Source: Membranipora membranacea (taxonomy: Eukaryota; Bryozoa; Gymnolaemata; Cheilostomatida; Membraniporidae). Taken from it: DNA of 64,000 bases. A program made the position numbers and the translations under genes. The DNA is taken from positions 17,675,001-17,739,000 of the forward strand of contig OU612066.1 of assembly GCA_914767715.1 (NCBI GenBank), given 5' to 3'. This document shows positions 35,961 through 48,689 of this stretch, piece by piece (positions within the stretch are counted from its first letter, which is position 1; each line of letters opens with the position of its first letter). The notes beneath the pieces were generated by a model, which made no database searches, was not told the origin of the DNA, and saw only the letters and a list, made by a program, of their open reading frames with translations.

Positions 35961-37440
35961 ACTATGGAGTTTACCTGCATGTTTACCTGCAAGTTGGCAG
36001 GTTTCCAGCGCCAGCCTCTACAGCTGTGACTTTAGAAACCGTTGTGCCACAATCGGTTTTATTGTTCCAGGTCAGCAACAAATTTTCAAATAACAGGCTA
36101 ATATTAGACACATTGGGGGCTCAGTAGATGACTGGTGTCAGGCAGCATATTCCATTCTCTCGCTGTTCGGATGAGGAACGATCGTCGACAGTGAGTGGTG
36201 TTGGTTTGGGGAGTGAAATACTGGTGCTGGTGGCGGCGTGCTGAGTTATGTGCTGATCTAGTGATGTATTTAGCGAGAACTGATGGATTGTTGTGATGGT
36301 ATTGGCTAAATACTTTTAGCCTGCGCTCACCTCTACGCTGGAAAGTGGTGGCAGGTTAAGCTGCTGTGAGAGACTGGTTGTGCTGGTTTTGCGGTAAGTC
36401 TTTCTGATACCGCAGATCAGGCGTGCAGCTCGTCGTTGGACAGATTCTAGTCGTTTGGCCTGAGTTTCTGTTACAGAATCCCAGGCGACAGACGCATATT
36501 CTAATACAGGTCTGACCAACTGCTTGTATGCAGTTTCCTTTACTGGTTGTGATGTTGTCAGTACATTTCTTCTTATAAAGCCCAAGGTGGAGTTGGCTTT
36601 GTTGGTGATATTCTCTATGTGTGTGTTCCAGATGATCTTTGGGTCGAGAGTGACACCAAGGTACTTCACAGTAGAAGCTCTTGGAATTTCGGTATCATGG
36701 AGAGATATTGATTGAGTGTCAGGATTTCGCTTTCTTGAGAACGTCATATGCTGACACTTCATTGGATGGAATTCCATGTCTGAGTTTGCTTCCCATATGG
36801 CTAGCTGGTTTAGGTCTTCTTGCAGGTATTGATGGTTATCTACTGTGTTATAAACAACAGTATCGTCTGCGAAGAGGCGTACAACCGACTTGATGTTATC
36901 TGGTAAGTCGTTGATGTAGTAGAGGAACAAAGTTGGACCTATCACAGAGCCCTGAGGCAGATGTGACATTTGTTACTGATGATTCTTCGCCCTCAACTAC
37001 AACTTTCTGCTGCCGCCCTGTAAGGAAGTCCTCGATCCAAGCAAATACTTGGTAGTTGACACCATATTTGGCTAATTTGAGCAGGAGTTTTTGATGGTTG
37101 ACCTTGTCAAATGCCTTGGAAAAATTCAAGACACAGACTTCAGTTTCTTTGCCTTGGTCGAGATTATATATAATGTCAGTAGTTAGTTCGGTGAGTTGAA
37201 TTTCACATCCATGGTTCGCCCTGAACCCATGCTGATTGCTGTGGAAGATGTTGTTGGATTCGGCGTATGTCTGTAGCTGGCTGGTGAGGATATGGTCCAT
37301 GATCTTACTGGTGACGCATGTAAGGCTGACAGGTCGGTAGTTTTCTGCCAAGTACTTCTCACCCTTCTTATAAACTGGGCACACGCTTGCCATCTTCCAA
37401 TCCATGGGAACTTTACCTTTGTCCAGTGAGCTTTAGAACA
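35960..37440 (-). mobile_element. Jockey/CR1-like LINE, 5'-truncated and frameshifted
   Basis: Minus-strand reverse transcriptase in two frames. The first (37405-36896) has KMASVCPVYKKGEK, YRPVSLTCVTSKIMD, NQHGFR and LNFSKAFDKVNH, with the first catalytic Asp. The second (to 36316) has LPQGSVIGPTLFLYYINDLP and the FADD catalytic box, then MTFSRKR, VKYLGVTLD and RAARLICGIRK. A further frame continues with RRLKVFSQYHHNNPS. The endonuclease domain is absent. At least two frameshifts make it inactive. It separates gene 4 from gene 5. Confidence 0.9.
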
Positions 37441-38864
37441 GGGTGGTCAAGGGTTTAGCTAGCACATCAGCCAACTCTCTCAGTAGAGGAGTCGCAACTG
37501 ACATCAGCGACTACCTGACTCCCACAAACCAACTATGGGCTTCTTCATTTTCAAAACAAATAAATAGTTAGTTAGTTTAATCAATGAAGAGGGAGTTCAT
37601 TGGTTTAATCTCCGTCAAATAAATAATGATTTAACTAACTAACCAAGGAGTTAACTCCTTGAACTAACTAACATAAATAGATAGGATTTAACTAACATTC
37701 AATTTACATTTTCATATATATATCTGAAATCAATGGCAACCGGGTTTTGCAGTAGACCTGTGAGTGTAACAGTGCTTGTTGAAATGAAATTTTAAATAAA
37801 TTTAAGGTCAGTCCTTTAAAGTGAACAAGTCATCTACAGACTGGCCAATGTAGATTTCTGTAACTCTTTGGCCTGGTAGCTGCTTGAGTTTTGTCATTTT
37901 CATTTATGAATTGACAGCAATTGCATGAGAAAGCAACTCCTTATATTTAAAGTTGGGCTGTAAAGAGAAGCATGTAGATTCTGAAATAGGTGAGACCAAG
38001 GGGTTTTTACTCCTTGGTGAAACGGACAAGAGCGAGGGTATGGTGGAAGAGGCAGGTAAAAGTGGACATGAAGAGAATCTAGTTATGTATCACCATAATG
38101 AACAACGATTTCAGTTTTCAGGCAAGTGTAGCAAATATGGTATTTTTGATCCCATGAGTCCGTTAACTATGTCACTTTATTTTTAGAACTCCCCTTGTGT
38201 TGGTGTATGTGGTTTAGTATTGGGAGTTATCCCTTTTCAAATGTTCATATCAAAATATATCTGAGTGCCTACTAAAAAAACTCTCTAATAATGATATTTT
38301 CATAATTTCAGTGCAAAGAGAATGTTTAATTGTGTATATCCATAACACAACATCAGAAAATGGTAAAACAACAATATTGGCTAATTTCGCTGAGAAAAAC
38401 CTAAGGGGGTTACGCTAAAGGCTGTAAAACATGGACAAAACATTTTTTTCTAAATGGATTCTTGATTCTCAACAGGAAACATATTATGCAGATTCTTTAT
38501 ACCAAGTTTCATAAAGATATGACCATATTAAATTTGTCCTAAAAAATAGTTCTGATGACAACAACATTGTGAACCAACCCAAATATATCCTTTCAGACCA
38601 AATCATTTCCACAATCACCACAAACTCATTTGGAATAAGGCTTTGAATGAGAGAGTGTTGGCAGATGACAGACGTAATCCGTATCGTCTACAATAAGAGT
38701 TGCTCCCCCTCTACTGTGAAACGGCCAGTAAAGTGACAGCAACACGTTAAACAGCAAATTGGATTGAGGTAAAATGCATAACTCAGCTTTTATGTGTATA
38801 TGAATTGTCCTTTATTTACAGCCTAGACTGTTGACAGCATAGCAGGCTTCTGACTACTTTGGGA
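37441..38864. other. Intergenic between the LINE and gene 5
   Basis: Contains an AACT repeat holding the 18-bp palindrome CAAGGAGTTAACTCCTTG (37643-37660) between 11-bp direct repeats, the recurrent block (37838-37905), and a second palindrome ACCAAGG..CCTTGGT (37995-38017). I see no gene. Confidence 0.6.
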
Positions 38865-41800
38865 CTATTTTGAGTCAACAGAATGTTGCCTCTGAATATG
38901 AACATTCATACTGGCTTCATATTCAGTTATAAAAGGACAAGAAGGGCAGACAAATTTTTTTTTTCCTGTATGTCTGAGAATGTGCCTTTTCATATGTGAT
39001 TGATGTCGGGTTCTATAGTGGCATTGAGGGCAAGCAAATAGTTTTTCTCCAGTATGAGTCATAACGTCATAAGTAGTTGGTGAGTATTCAGGATCACCAG
39101 TTAGACTACCATCTAACTCCGAGCTACATTCTTCCTCATCAGTATCCATATATACTGCATACTCCATGCCTGTTCTTGTATTAGATGTTAGACCATTATG
39201 TGATGACGCTCCAGCAAGGTTGTCTTCTGGAGACTGAATGATACCGGCGACTTCACATTCAATAAATCTATCACCACTACTATAAACTACTGGTGTATCA
39301 GTATCAATAGTCGGTGAGTAATCAGTGTAACCAATCAGGCTTGCGAATGGTTTTTCTCGGGTATGAGTCATAATGTGTTTTCTCAAATGTGATGGATGTG
39401 TGCCTCTAAAAGAGCATTCAGTGCAAGCGTATGGTTTTTCTGCGGTATGCGTCCTCATGTGTTTTATCAGTGTCAATCTAAACCTTGTTTTAAATTCACA
39501 ATACTGGCAGTTCTTCTCTTCGCTAAAATCCTCATCAGTAGGATCGACAGATGTAAACGGGAACGACCAAGTAGTGCTGCGATCAAGATCTATCTGCAGA
39601 TCATTTGGAAATTCAGTTTTGATCTGCAGTCCCTGCTCTCGACAATCAAGAAGTGGTATACTGTCTGTATGGTTAGATTCCATTGTCTCTTCTGGAGACT
39701 GATTGATACCCGCATTTTCACACTCAATGAATCTATCACCACTGCTAGAAACTACTGGTGTATCAGTATCATTATCAGTAGTCGGAGAGTATTCAGTGAC
39801 ACCAGTCAGGCTTGCATCAAACTCTGAGGTACATTCTACCTTAATAGTATTGGATAGTTGATCATCATGTGATGACGCTGAAGCAAAGGTGTCTGTAATT
39901 GGTATACTGACTGGATGGTCAGATGGTACAGTCTCTTCTGGAGACTGAGTGATACTGCAGTCTGCTTCCTGTGCAGCTTCTAATAAGAAATATCAATACT
40001 GTGAGGACACTATAATAAGCAAGTAAATTCAGTAGTAGTTCATGCAATGGAAGTTGTTTTAAGAGTTAAGATCTGCACCAACAAAGCTGACTGACTGGCA
40101 CAAACTTTAATATAGATACAGTTTAATCTGGTTAATTTGAATCCTACTCAAAGAAAATTCCTGTTTTTCAGGCACCTGAGTGTGGTCCCTGATAGTCTGT
40201 TTATCCAAAAATTGTAGCTTTAATTCAAAGTTGTCCTCTCAGATCAAGGAAGAAGGCAACTCCTTGTACAGATGATAGTTAATGGTAAAGGGGCTGGTCA
40301 TGATCTGGATTTAGAACTCCTAAACAAAGCTGCCAACCATGCTTATCAAATTTCAGTGGTTACAGGCACTGATTTATAATACTATATTATAAATCAGTGG
40401 TTACATGTGTTACATCAGTGTTTTCTTTCCATTACCGCTTACAAAGTACAGTGTTAATTCCCTATTTAGGTAATGGTCGATATCAATATTGTTTAAGGTA
40501 ACTATGTTGTTTTGACTTGCTAGCAATATTGCACAGCACTAAAAGCACTAATAGCGCAACTCAATGTCTTATCACATTGATGCTAAAGCTTCATGTAGTG
40601 TCCTGTCTAGTTTTATTGTACAGTCAATGGCATTACCATATTAAAAATTAACTGCAAGCAACTTCGTTTCTCTTGAGAATTTACCTTTGATGAGATTTTT
40701 GAAATTCACTTCTAATTGTCGCTGTATATTGAGAGAGAGGCCACCATGCAGTGATAGGATTTCATTACCATCACCAAACTTGGAGGCTAAGAATGCGACC
40801 TGGTATCCTTGTTGGCGCACAGACTCCACCTGGAGAAAGGAATTTGATGAGTACATAGTATGTACTTAGCTATGCATTTCACGAGCTAGACCTAACTCTG
40901 AACTCTATATTATTAGTTATAACTACACAGCGTCTTTAGTACTAGGCTTTTGATTGTAGCCAAACTGGCATTCATCTAGTTTTAAAAATGATATAAGAAT
41001 ACAGAAGGACCAAAGCAATGTACTGTCTGGTAGCTAGGTCTGCAGTAGTTGAGCAATATTTCGACACCGAAAAATTATGTTTAATTAGAAATGAATCCCC
41101 TTTATCATCTATGCTCATCTAAGAGGTTTCAATTCCTAGTGCTGTACCAGCACAATGAAATATCTATTTTGGAGATTTGAGAAAGGGGGGGGGGGGAATT
41201 CGCACACTACACATTATTTTTAACCAGAAGTGCTATGAATTTTTTTATTGTAAAAATGTTGCATAATTACTGGAGAACCATCCGTCAACTATATATTGCT
41301 TTGGTCTTTCTGTAGTATTTTTTTGACCCGTCTTATTTTGAAATTAATAGCATAAGACCAGAGAATCAAACTCACCACTCCTGAGAGAAGCTGACTGATA
41401 AATGTTGATAACACTTGATCAGTGTGTGATCTATCCTCCGAGTCCATGGATGTAACTAGAAAAATGAGAAAAATTCAAATGTACTCTTCGGTCAGGTAGC
41501 TCATTGTGTCATATGTGAATCATGCTGTCTTGCTAGTTCTTGAAGGAAAAATAAGTAAAACTCACCATGACTGACCACTCAAGAAACACACAATTCTTTC
41601 CTCAAGAAATAACTTGGAAAGCAAGTTTCTGATTAAAAAATACAATAAATGCCGACACATCCATAGGTAGTAACGAGGCGCCAAAATTTATTCAATGTAA
41701 GCCACTGAATCAAATATCATATATCTGCGAAATTTGACGGCACAAATAAAAGCCTAGACTGTGGCCCATATGTTCTTGTAGCTAGTGATAGCAAAATTTC

Positions 41801-42487
41801 AGATTTTTTTGCGAAACAGGACGGCTAAAATATTTGAGACGAGACCAAGACTCGGAGACATAAAAAATGATGCCGATAAAATTAATGCGCCAATTTGGAA
41901 ATTGAATTACAGACCAGCCTCTGGTATTTGAGGTCCTCTAGCTCCGTCACGGTGGCCTATCGGTATAAGCGTTCACCTCTCAACGCATCTGATGAGAACG
42001 ATCATGGGTTTGAGTCCCACCGCTGACTACGAGGAAGTGGCTTTCTCCTCCTAGAAGGTATACCGATTGTGTAGGGTTACACCGCACAGACTCGTCTAAT
42101 GCCATAAAAGCGGAACGAGCGGTATGCTGAGTGATAGATAGACCAAGGAGTTAGAGGATAGAGGATAAACTAAGGGACTCTGCTTGCAGAGTACTGAAGT
42201 AGCTGAAAAGCTACATCATCCCACTTACTTTTAGTTTTACTTGATGTAGATAGCTTTCTTTGCAATAAGGTTGTTGAGGGTGGGCTGGCTCTGACTGCCA
42301 CTTTCATCACCCTCCTTTTTTTAGTAGTATCAGCATCCTCCTCTTTCTCAAGATCAACCTTATGTATCCTTTTCAAGTGTCTTGACAAGCCACTGGTGCT
42401 GCCATCCTTACAGCTGATCTGCTTCTCGCAAAAGGTGCACACACTAACTGAACCTTGCCTTATGTAATACCTCCAAACCTTAGACAT
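38865..42487 (-). CDS. BED-AB-C2H2 zinc-finger protein, array gene 5
   Basis: Predicted exons: BED 42229-42487, A 41376-41455, B 40685-40829, C 38865-39979; 532 aa in one continuous frame. The BED exon starts MSKVWRYYI, has CTFC and HLKRIH zinc ligands (residues about 17-39), then a basic tail. It ends AAAA|GTAAGTGG in phase 1, which joins exon A (acceptor TTTTCTAG) in frame. The AB domain follows (FISQLLSGV, VESVRQQGYQVAFLASK; one codon shorter). Exon C has IKVE and IKTE motifs and four C2H2 fingers in two pairs. The second and third fingers are separated by an acidic linker joined abruptly to KPFA, as if by unequal recombination. BED domains are known DNA-binding fingers, often from hAT transposases. 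The BED-A link rests on splice phase and position, not on transcript data. Confidence 0.72.
41941..42165 (+). mobile_element. tRNA-derived SINE in the BED-A intron of gene 5
   Basis: A box TGGCCTATCGGTATAAGCG and B box GGGTTTGAGTCCC are spaced like a tRNA, followed by a non-tRNA body and a GATAGATAG-type tail. It does not fold as an intact tRNA with a clear anticodon arm, so I call it a SINE. Confidence 0.65.
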
Positions 42488-45180
42488 ACTCTACTCTCAA
42501 CAGTAATTTGTTAAGGTTTATTCATTTATTTGGAAGACATTGAAAATGATCCAGAATTATAATTCTGTGTCCAGAATACCCTTGATAAAATTGACCTGGG
42601 TATGCATAAAACCTTCAGTTGACCTTGACATATATAAATCCGTCTAGGAGTAAAACAAACATGAGAGCTCAACTCTAGATTATAAAAAAGAGGACAGCTA
42701 CCTGGACATTGGTTGAAATAAACATTTGTGTACACCAGGCGGAGATGGCCGGAGATTGTCCAAACTGTCCCTGGGGAAACAGTGCAAATTCTCATTGGAT
42801 CATGAGATGATGTTAGAGCGAACAGGGAGAATAGAAGGGGGCCCCTTCCATTCTCCCTGGAGCGATGAACTTCTCTCCTTACAGCTTGTGTTTAAAAACT
42901 TAGAAAACTTTTATTTTGATGCGATTTTTGCCAGAGCTAGCACATCCACTCATTCAGGTATTTGGCCATGGCATGGGCCATACTTTGTTGAATGGAATTA
43001 CGATGACATTCAATGAATAAATTTCCTCGCTTCCTAAGAATCCGCTATGCAGGCTGTAAAGCTTGCCACTTTCTCCACAAATTTAATTACATTGACACGG
43101 GATGCTAAATTTTCTTTCTGTAAATGTTAAGACGCTGAAGAGTAATGAAATTATGTTTTTTTGGACACACTTGTGTCCTTTTTATTACGCTCTTACTGGG
43201 TATCAAAGACGTTCGTATATATAAATGATGCTCTACTCATAATATAATATCATGTTTTAGTTTTCAGTTGTCATTCCTATATTATATAGAGCTTTTTTTT
43301 TTATTCACTCCCAATGCGTGTTTTTTCTGGTGTTCAATGATAATAACTGATCAAATGTTTTTGTCAAGTGTTATATTGTAATTTTTACCAAATAAACAAG
43401 TGATAACTGGGCATAGATGCAAGGCATCAGCTATGTATGCCATTGATTGCGTTAATAGCAACAAGCGCACTATCTTGGTGTGGATGTTTATGAGTTGTGA
43501 CTTGTGAGGCGTCTGAGCAAGGGGAACGCAATGTAATTCTCAGCATTTCTCCATATAATGTTGTAAATGCAGCAAATTGAGCGTATTTATTTTACCGCGT
43601 GAGACCCATGCCATTGAAATCAGTGAGTAATGACAATACAATTTACATCATAGCGTTTTTTCTGAAAAAGCTTATCAAAAATTTCATAAACTGAATCACA
43701 AATTTTGCTACAACTAGGAAGGCGACATATATCATGTTAAGGTATTGTCGTTGACTGATTAGATCATTTATCATACACTGTTAAAAACTGGCTGAGCTAT
43801 TGAATGAGAAGTTAGTAGCTTGGCTAATTTTTAATTTGACTTAATTGTGCCATTTTCTGTGAAAGAATCACAGATGTAGAAACTATGATTTTATTTTTAT
43901 TTCTACAGATAGAATATCATCACAAGGAATATACATTTGTGTGTCTGGCGATAGCATTCAATTAGGTCTCATTTAATTTCTGTTGTACCGAGTCAGGGAA
44001 AATTGAAAAAAAACTAGACTGCCGTTTTGTTAGTGGGACAATATCTTGGTCTGAACCTAAAAATTTTTCGAGAGGAGCTCCTTAGATTGGGATGCTTTCT
44101 CACCTAGCCGGCCGCTAAGGATACAGCCGGCTAGGTGAGAAAGCATCCGTGTCAGTAAAACTTACTGAGTACATGACAGAATAATTTTAAATGCCAATCG
44201 CAGCCGTTTTAGATTCAACCCAAGATATTATCCCACTAAAAAGCGCCAGTCTAGTTTTTACTCAATTTTTTCATGACTTTGTACAACACGGATGCTACAT
44301 GTTGTAAAATAAAATCATTCAGTTCAGGCAATTGCAGCTGCCATACTCAAATGCTGGAATGATGGATCTCTTGTTTACACCTACAACATCTCTGCTTCTT
44401 TAATTATTTTTCCATGCAATCAAATTTATAATCAGGCAAATGACAAATGTGTTCGAAATGTGAGAGAGGCCAAATTAAAATACTGTATTTTTTTCAAATA
44501 GAAAAGTAGATTTGGCTGGGTGGCCTGACTCGGTCTGTCACTTACTGTTATTAAGAAAATACTTCCTGTTGCCAGCGGCAAAGGGGAATTAATTCAGAAC
44601 GAGAAGCTTAGGAGGAACTGCAATATAAAATTGAACCCCCAATGAACTTTGTAAGACAGCCCATTAGTGATTTGTTCCTTTGCCGAAAACTCGGCTACTG
44701 ATATCGATGCTGCTGTAGCAGGTTAGTCAATTGAATATTAAACCTGAACCTCTTAAGAGTATAATTAGCCTGGTGATTCTCAAAATACAAGATAGGGATT
44801 AAAAATTGTGACGGGCAGAATTCAATATGTCATATCACTATCAGCACAAAGGCAGCAAATGTGACGAGTCAAGACGTTCGAAGGGGCAACTCATTACAGT
44901 ATATATAATAATAAGCTGCCATGTGGTCTGCGCAAGCTTTTGTACTTCAAATAAAATTTCCTAAAGACAAAATCTATATAATGCCTTGAGACTGCTCTTT
45001 TTACATCAGTAATCAATTATTGAATTGGGTTTTATCAATTTATTGGAAATATATTATAACAACTCCAATCCGAGCTTCAAAATACCTTACTGGGCGAACA
45101 AAGGATAACCAAAATGAAATCTAGGAATGTTGTAGAACTTCAAACTATATATATACTGATAAATTGGCTTTAAGCAGATC
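42488..45180. other. Intergenic between gene 5 and gene 6
   Basis: No convincing gene; the frame at 42726-43016 (+) has no recognisable domain. A perfect 23-bp stem hairpin is at 44090-44112 and 44126-44148 (GGATGCTTTCTCACCTAGCC..). From about 44820 the sequence matches 51430-51720, the 3' flank of gene 7 (GGGGCAACTCATTA, GCGCAAGCTTTTGTA). Confidence 0.55.
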
Positions 45181-45334
45181 TTGAAGCCCGTCTGTAGCAT
45201 CCGTAACGTCTGTTCGAGCGTGTCGTGTCCCACTTTGTTGATGCGCGCTTCTAAAGGAGCAATTTGGTGGATACAACCGGGTCAGTCGTTTCAGGTGAGA
45301 GGAACGGTTCAGTCAGGGTATCATCATGTTCTAT
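45181..45334 (-). pseudogene. Remnant of the second module of gene 6
   Basis: After the gene 6 stop, the frame continues IEHDDTLTEPFLSPE (a typical linker end). Then, in another frame, PFRSAHQQSGTRHART appears, a decayed last finger. The intervening fingers are deleted. Confidence 0.7.
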
Positions 45335-48300
45335 CTACAGATCATTTGGAGGCTCCCTTTTGATCTGCATTTGCTGCTTCTCACCGTCTACAAGTGTTAT
45401 GCCATCATTATACTCTACCGATGCGCCAGCATCATTATCAGTAGCTGGTGAGTATTCAGCGTCACCAGTTAGGCTAGCACCAGTATCGAAGGGACAGTCT
45501 TCCTGAATAGTATCATCAAGTAATTGATTTTCTCGAAAGTGAGTTTGAGCGTGCCGTGTCACACTTTGTCGATGTGCACTTCTAAATGCGCAGAATGGAC
45601 AAGCAAACAGTTTTTCTCTTGTATGTGTCTGAACATGCTGTTTCAAGTTTGATCGTCTTGAACATCTATAAGGACACTTAGGGCAAGCATATGGCTTTTC
45701 TCCTGTATGTGTCAGAATGTGCTTTTTCACGTTTGCTTGACTTGCGCTTCTGTAAGGGCATTCAGAGCAAGCATATGGTTTTTCTCCAGTAAGTTTCCTC
45801 ATGTGATAAATCCGTTTAGATTGATACCTTGATGAAGAATTGTAATACTTATTCTTCTTCTTGCCTCGCAAGTCTTCCTCACTAGGATTGGCAGATACTT
45901 TGGCAGCGACAGCAGATGAGTCAGTCTGTTCAGTTTCGGGTAACGGTTCAATCTGGGTATCATCATGTTCTATCTGCAGATCATTTGGAGGCTCTGTTTT
46001 GATCTGCAATACTAGATGCGAACTCTCATCGAGTCTTTGATCATCGTCATAATCTACTGGTAGATCAGCATAATAACCATCAGTAGTCGGTGAGTAGTCA
46101 GCATCACCAGTGAGGCTAGGGTCAATATCTGAGGAATATTCTTCCATAGTAGAATCCATACATGCTGCAGACTCCAGCCTTGCTCTTATATTAGAGGCTT
46201 GGTCATAGTGGGATGATGATGCAGCAAGCTCATCTCTTGTCGCTGTATTGAAATTGTAGTAAGATTGTGGAGTCTCTTCTCCAGACTGACTGATACTGCA
46301 GTCTGCTTCCTGCGCGGCTTCTAAAAAGAAATATCAATACCGACTCAAAAATGAGTGATACAAAGTTATATATATATATACAGTGTAAGCTGGTTAATTT
46401 GAATTGTGTCAATAAAAAAATCGTGTTTCCAGGCACCAGATTTTACACCGTGTTTATTCGGAATTATTACTGTAATTTGAAGTTTTATTTTCTGATCAAG
46501 GAAGAAAGTAACTTCTTGTTCAGGCGTTTCTTATTGATAAAGCAGGGAGTTTGGGATAACCTGGGTAGAGAGAGCAATGAGCTTGTCTCAATTCACTGAC
46601 AGAGTGATCATAATTTGAAGTTATCTCTCCTGATCAAGGGAGAAAGTAACTCATTATTCAGATGATTGTAATTGGTAAAGGTGGTGAGCATGAACTGGAT
46701 TTACCACTCATAATCAAAGCTGCCAACCCTGCCAACCCAATTCAGTGGTAACCACTGTTTGCTCAATCACAACTGTTTTATTTCCATTAAAGCTATCATA
46801 GAATAGCACAAAAAATAAAGTGTCTCCTTATGTTGAAAGACAAGTTTGTAAATTGCCTGCAATAGGCCTACGGCTCCGCTGACATGTACTGAAAATGCCT
46901 GCATGATTCAATGTTGTAATATCATCCGCAATCAAATACCTTAGCACCTTAATGCTAATGCTTCATGTTGTGTCCTGTCCAGGTTTATTATACGGTCAAT
47001 GGCATCACCGTATTACAAGTTAATTTTTTTCGTTAAACGTTACCTGTGATGAGATTCATAAAATTAACTTCTAGCTGTTTCTGTATACTGAGAGAGAGTC
47101 CACCATGTAGTGACAGTATATCATTACTACCACCACCACCACCACACTTTGAGGCTAAGAACGCGACCTGGTATCCTTGTTGGCGCACAGACTCAACCTG
47201 GAGAACAAATTTATTGGCTGAACCTCGTAACAATACCATAATTCACTGTAATTATTTCATCTTATTTTAAAGCATGTAGCAATAGGTAAAATTGGCAAAT
47301 CAAACTCACCACTCCTGAGAGAAGATGACTGATAAATGTTGATAACACTTGATCTGCTCTTTTCTCCGTGTCCTTGATGGCGGTAACTAAATAAATGAAA
47401 TAATTCACATATTGGGTAAATAAATATATAAACCCAATTCTTTTCACGGATGATAATATCTTGCGTCCTTTTTATAATATTTAATCAAAATAATCAAACA
47501 GCGTATCCCATCAAGTTTGAAAGTTCCTACTTGATCCTTGTTTTAGATGGGGCTGCAAAGATATGATTATTATGAATGAATTGATGTGCAAGAATAAACA
47601 AGGTGTACTCCACTGCCCTTAACAATACCTAATTTATAGAACAGGTATGATAATGTAAAGCTGTGGCTATACAGCCCACAGTGATATTGGTTAAGACTGT
47701 ATCTGCCAAAGATGCTATAGGTTGATCAAGGTGCTACAAAGGTGATAGCTAAGCCTAGTCTGAGCCCCCCAGACTCTTGCCGATATCCGATGGCACCCAG
47801 CCGGGGCAGCTAATCCTAGTGTGGTTTGCCTTTCTATTATTCAACGTGGATTAATTTGTCTATATGTGGAGGAGATAGAGCTGAGATACTCGCGACAAAC
47901 TTACTGCACTGATATTTACATACTGGTATACTGATATATAGTATTAGCATGGTACTAGGTGGACAGAGGAAATACAAAAAACTTCTATTACTGTACTTTT
48001 ATCGCAAATCGCAAAGGCATGCAAGACAGTTTTACAAGCTTCACTGAAACATTTCCTTAGTTAAGACAGTTATTATTATTGAAGGTTATGAGACCAAAAT
48101 CTCTTACCGTTCTCTGCTGCTACTGATGCTACTGCTGCTGATGCTGCGGATGATGATCCTTTTTGAGTAGATTTTACTTGCTTTAGGATGGGATATAAGA
48201 ACATTGTATGTTGGTGGTATGTGCTGACATCCTTCTCACTTTTAACATATTTTGATTTCAGATGTCTTAGGAAAGAGGAGCGTCTGTTCTCGTACACGCT

Positions 48301-48522
48301 TTTACATACTTCTGGAGTCTTCCCCACTGCTCTTGCGACCTCTATCCATGCTGCCTTTCTGGCTGCAAGTTTTTGACTGTTACTGGTGTCCAGATATATG
48401 ATTTCCCTGACACCAACTTCCTTCATAATCAAGTCTTTGATTGCATCTGGTATATTATCAGCCGCTGGTGTAATCTCCTTGCTAATATTGTCTGCTACTG
48501 GTGTAGTATTTTCAGAAGCCAT
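45335..48522 (-). CDS. MADF-AB-C2H2 zinc-finger protein, array gene 6 (truncated)
   Basis: Predicted exons: MADF 48108-48522, A 47310-47386, B 47044-47197, C 45335-46320; 543 aa. The first exon has a MADF/Myb-SANT-like domain (RKAAWIEVARAVGKTPEVCK, YENRRSSFLRHLKSKY) and ends AACG|GTAAGA in phase 1. It joins exon A at TTATTTAG|TTACC in frame. Exon A has ATC where other copies have ATG, so this gene needs the upstream exon to start. Exon B has a run of five Gly (GGGGGS) from a CCA microsatellite. Exon C has a degenerate first finger (both Cys lost, NKYYNSSS) and three intact ones, then a linker ending at TAG (45335-45337) where paralogs read CAG. MADF domains bind DNA in other animals. The splice join is inferred. 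Confidence 0.7.
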
Positions 48523-48689
48523 TGATGAATAAATGTACAGTACTGCGCTGATTTTATTGTTTGGTGTTTAAATTCTGGGGATCCTCTGAACGGCAATAGT
48601 TCTGTCAATAGATTAAATTGAAGAATAAACCAGGCACATGAATAACATCAGCTGTTTTTATGATAACATAGTTCGGAATGTACCAAGTA

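Noticed and set aside
41945-42030. tRNA gene
   Set aside because: Internal promoter boxes are present but no intact cloverleaf with a clear anticodon arm; a SINE body follows.
42726-43016. 96-codon plus-strand frame overlapping the start side of the BED exon
   Set aside because: No domain, no splice context and no paralogous counterpart.
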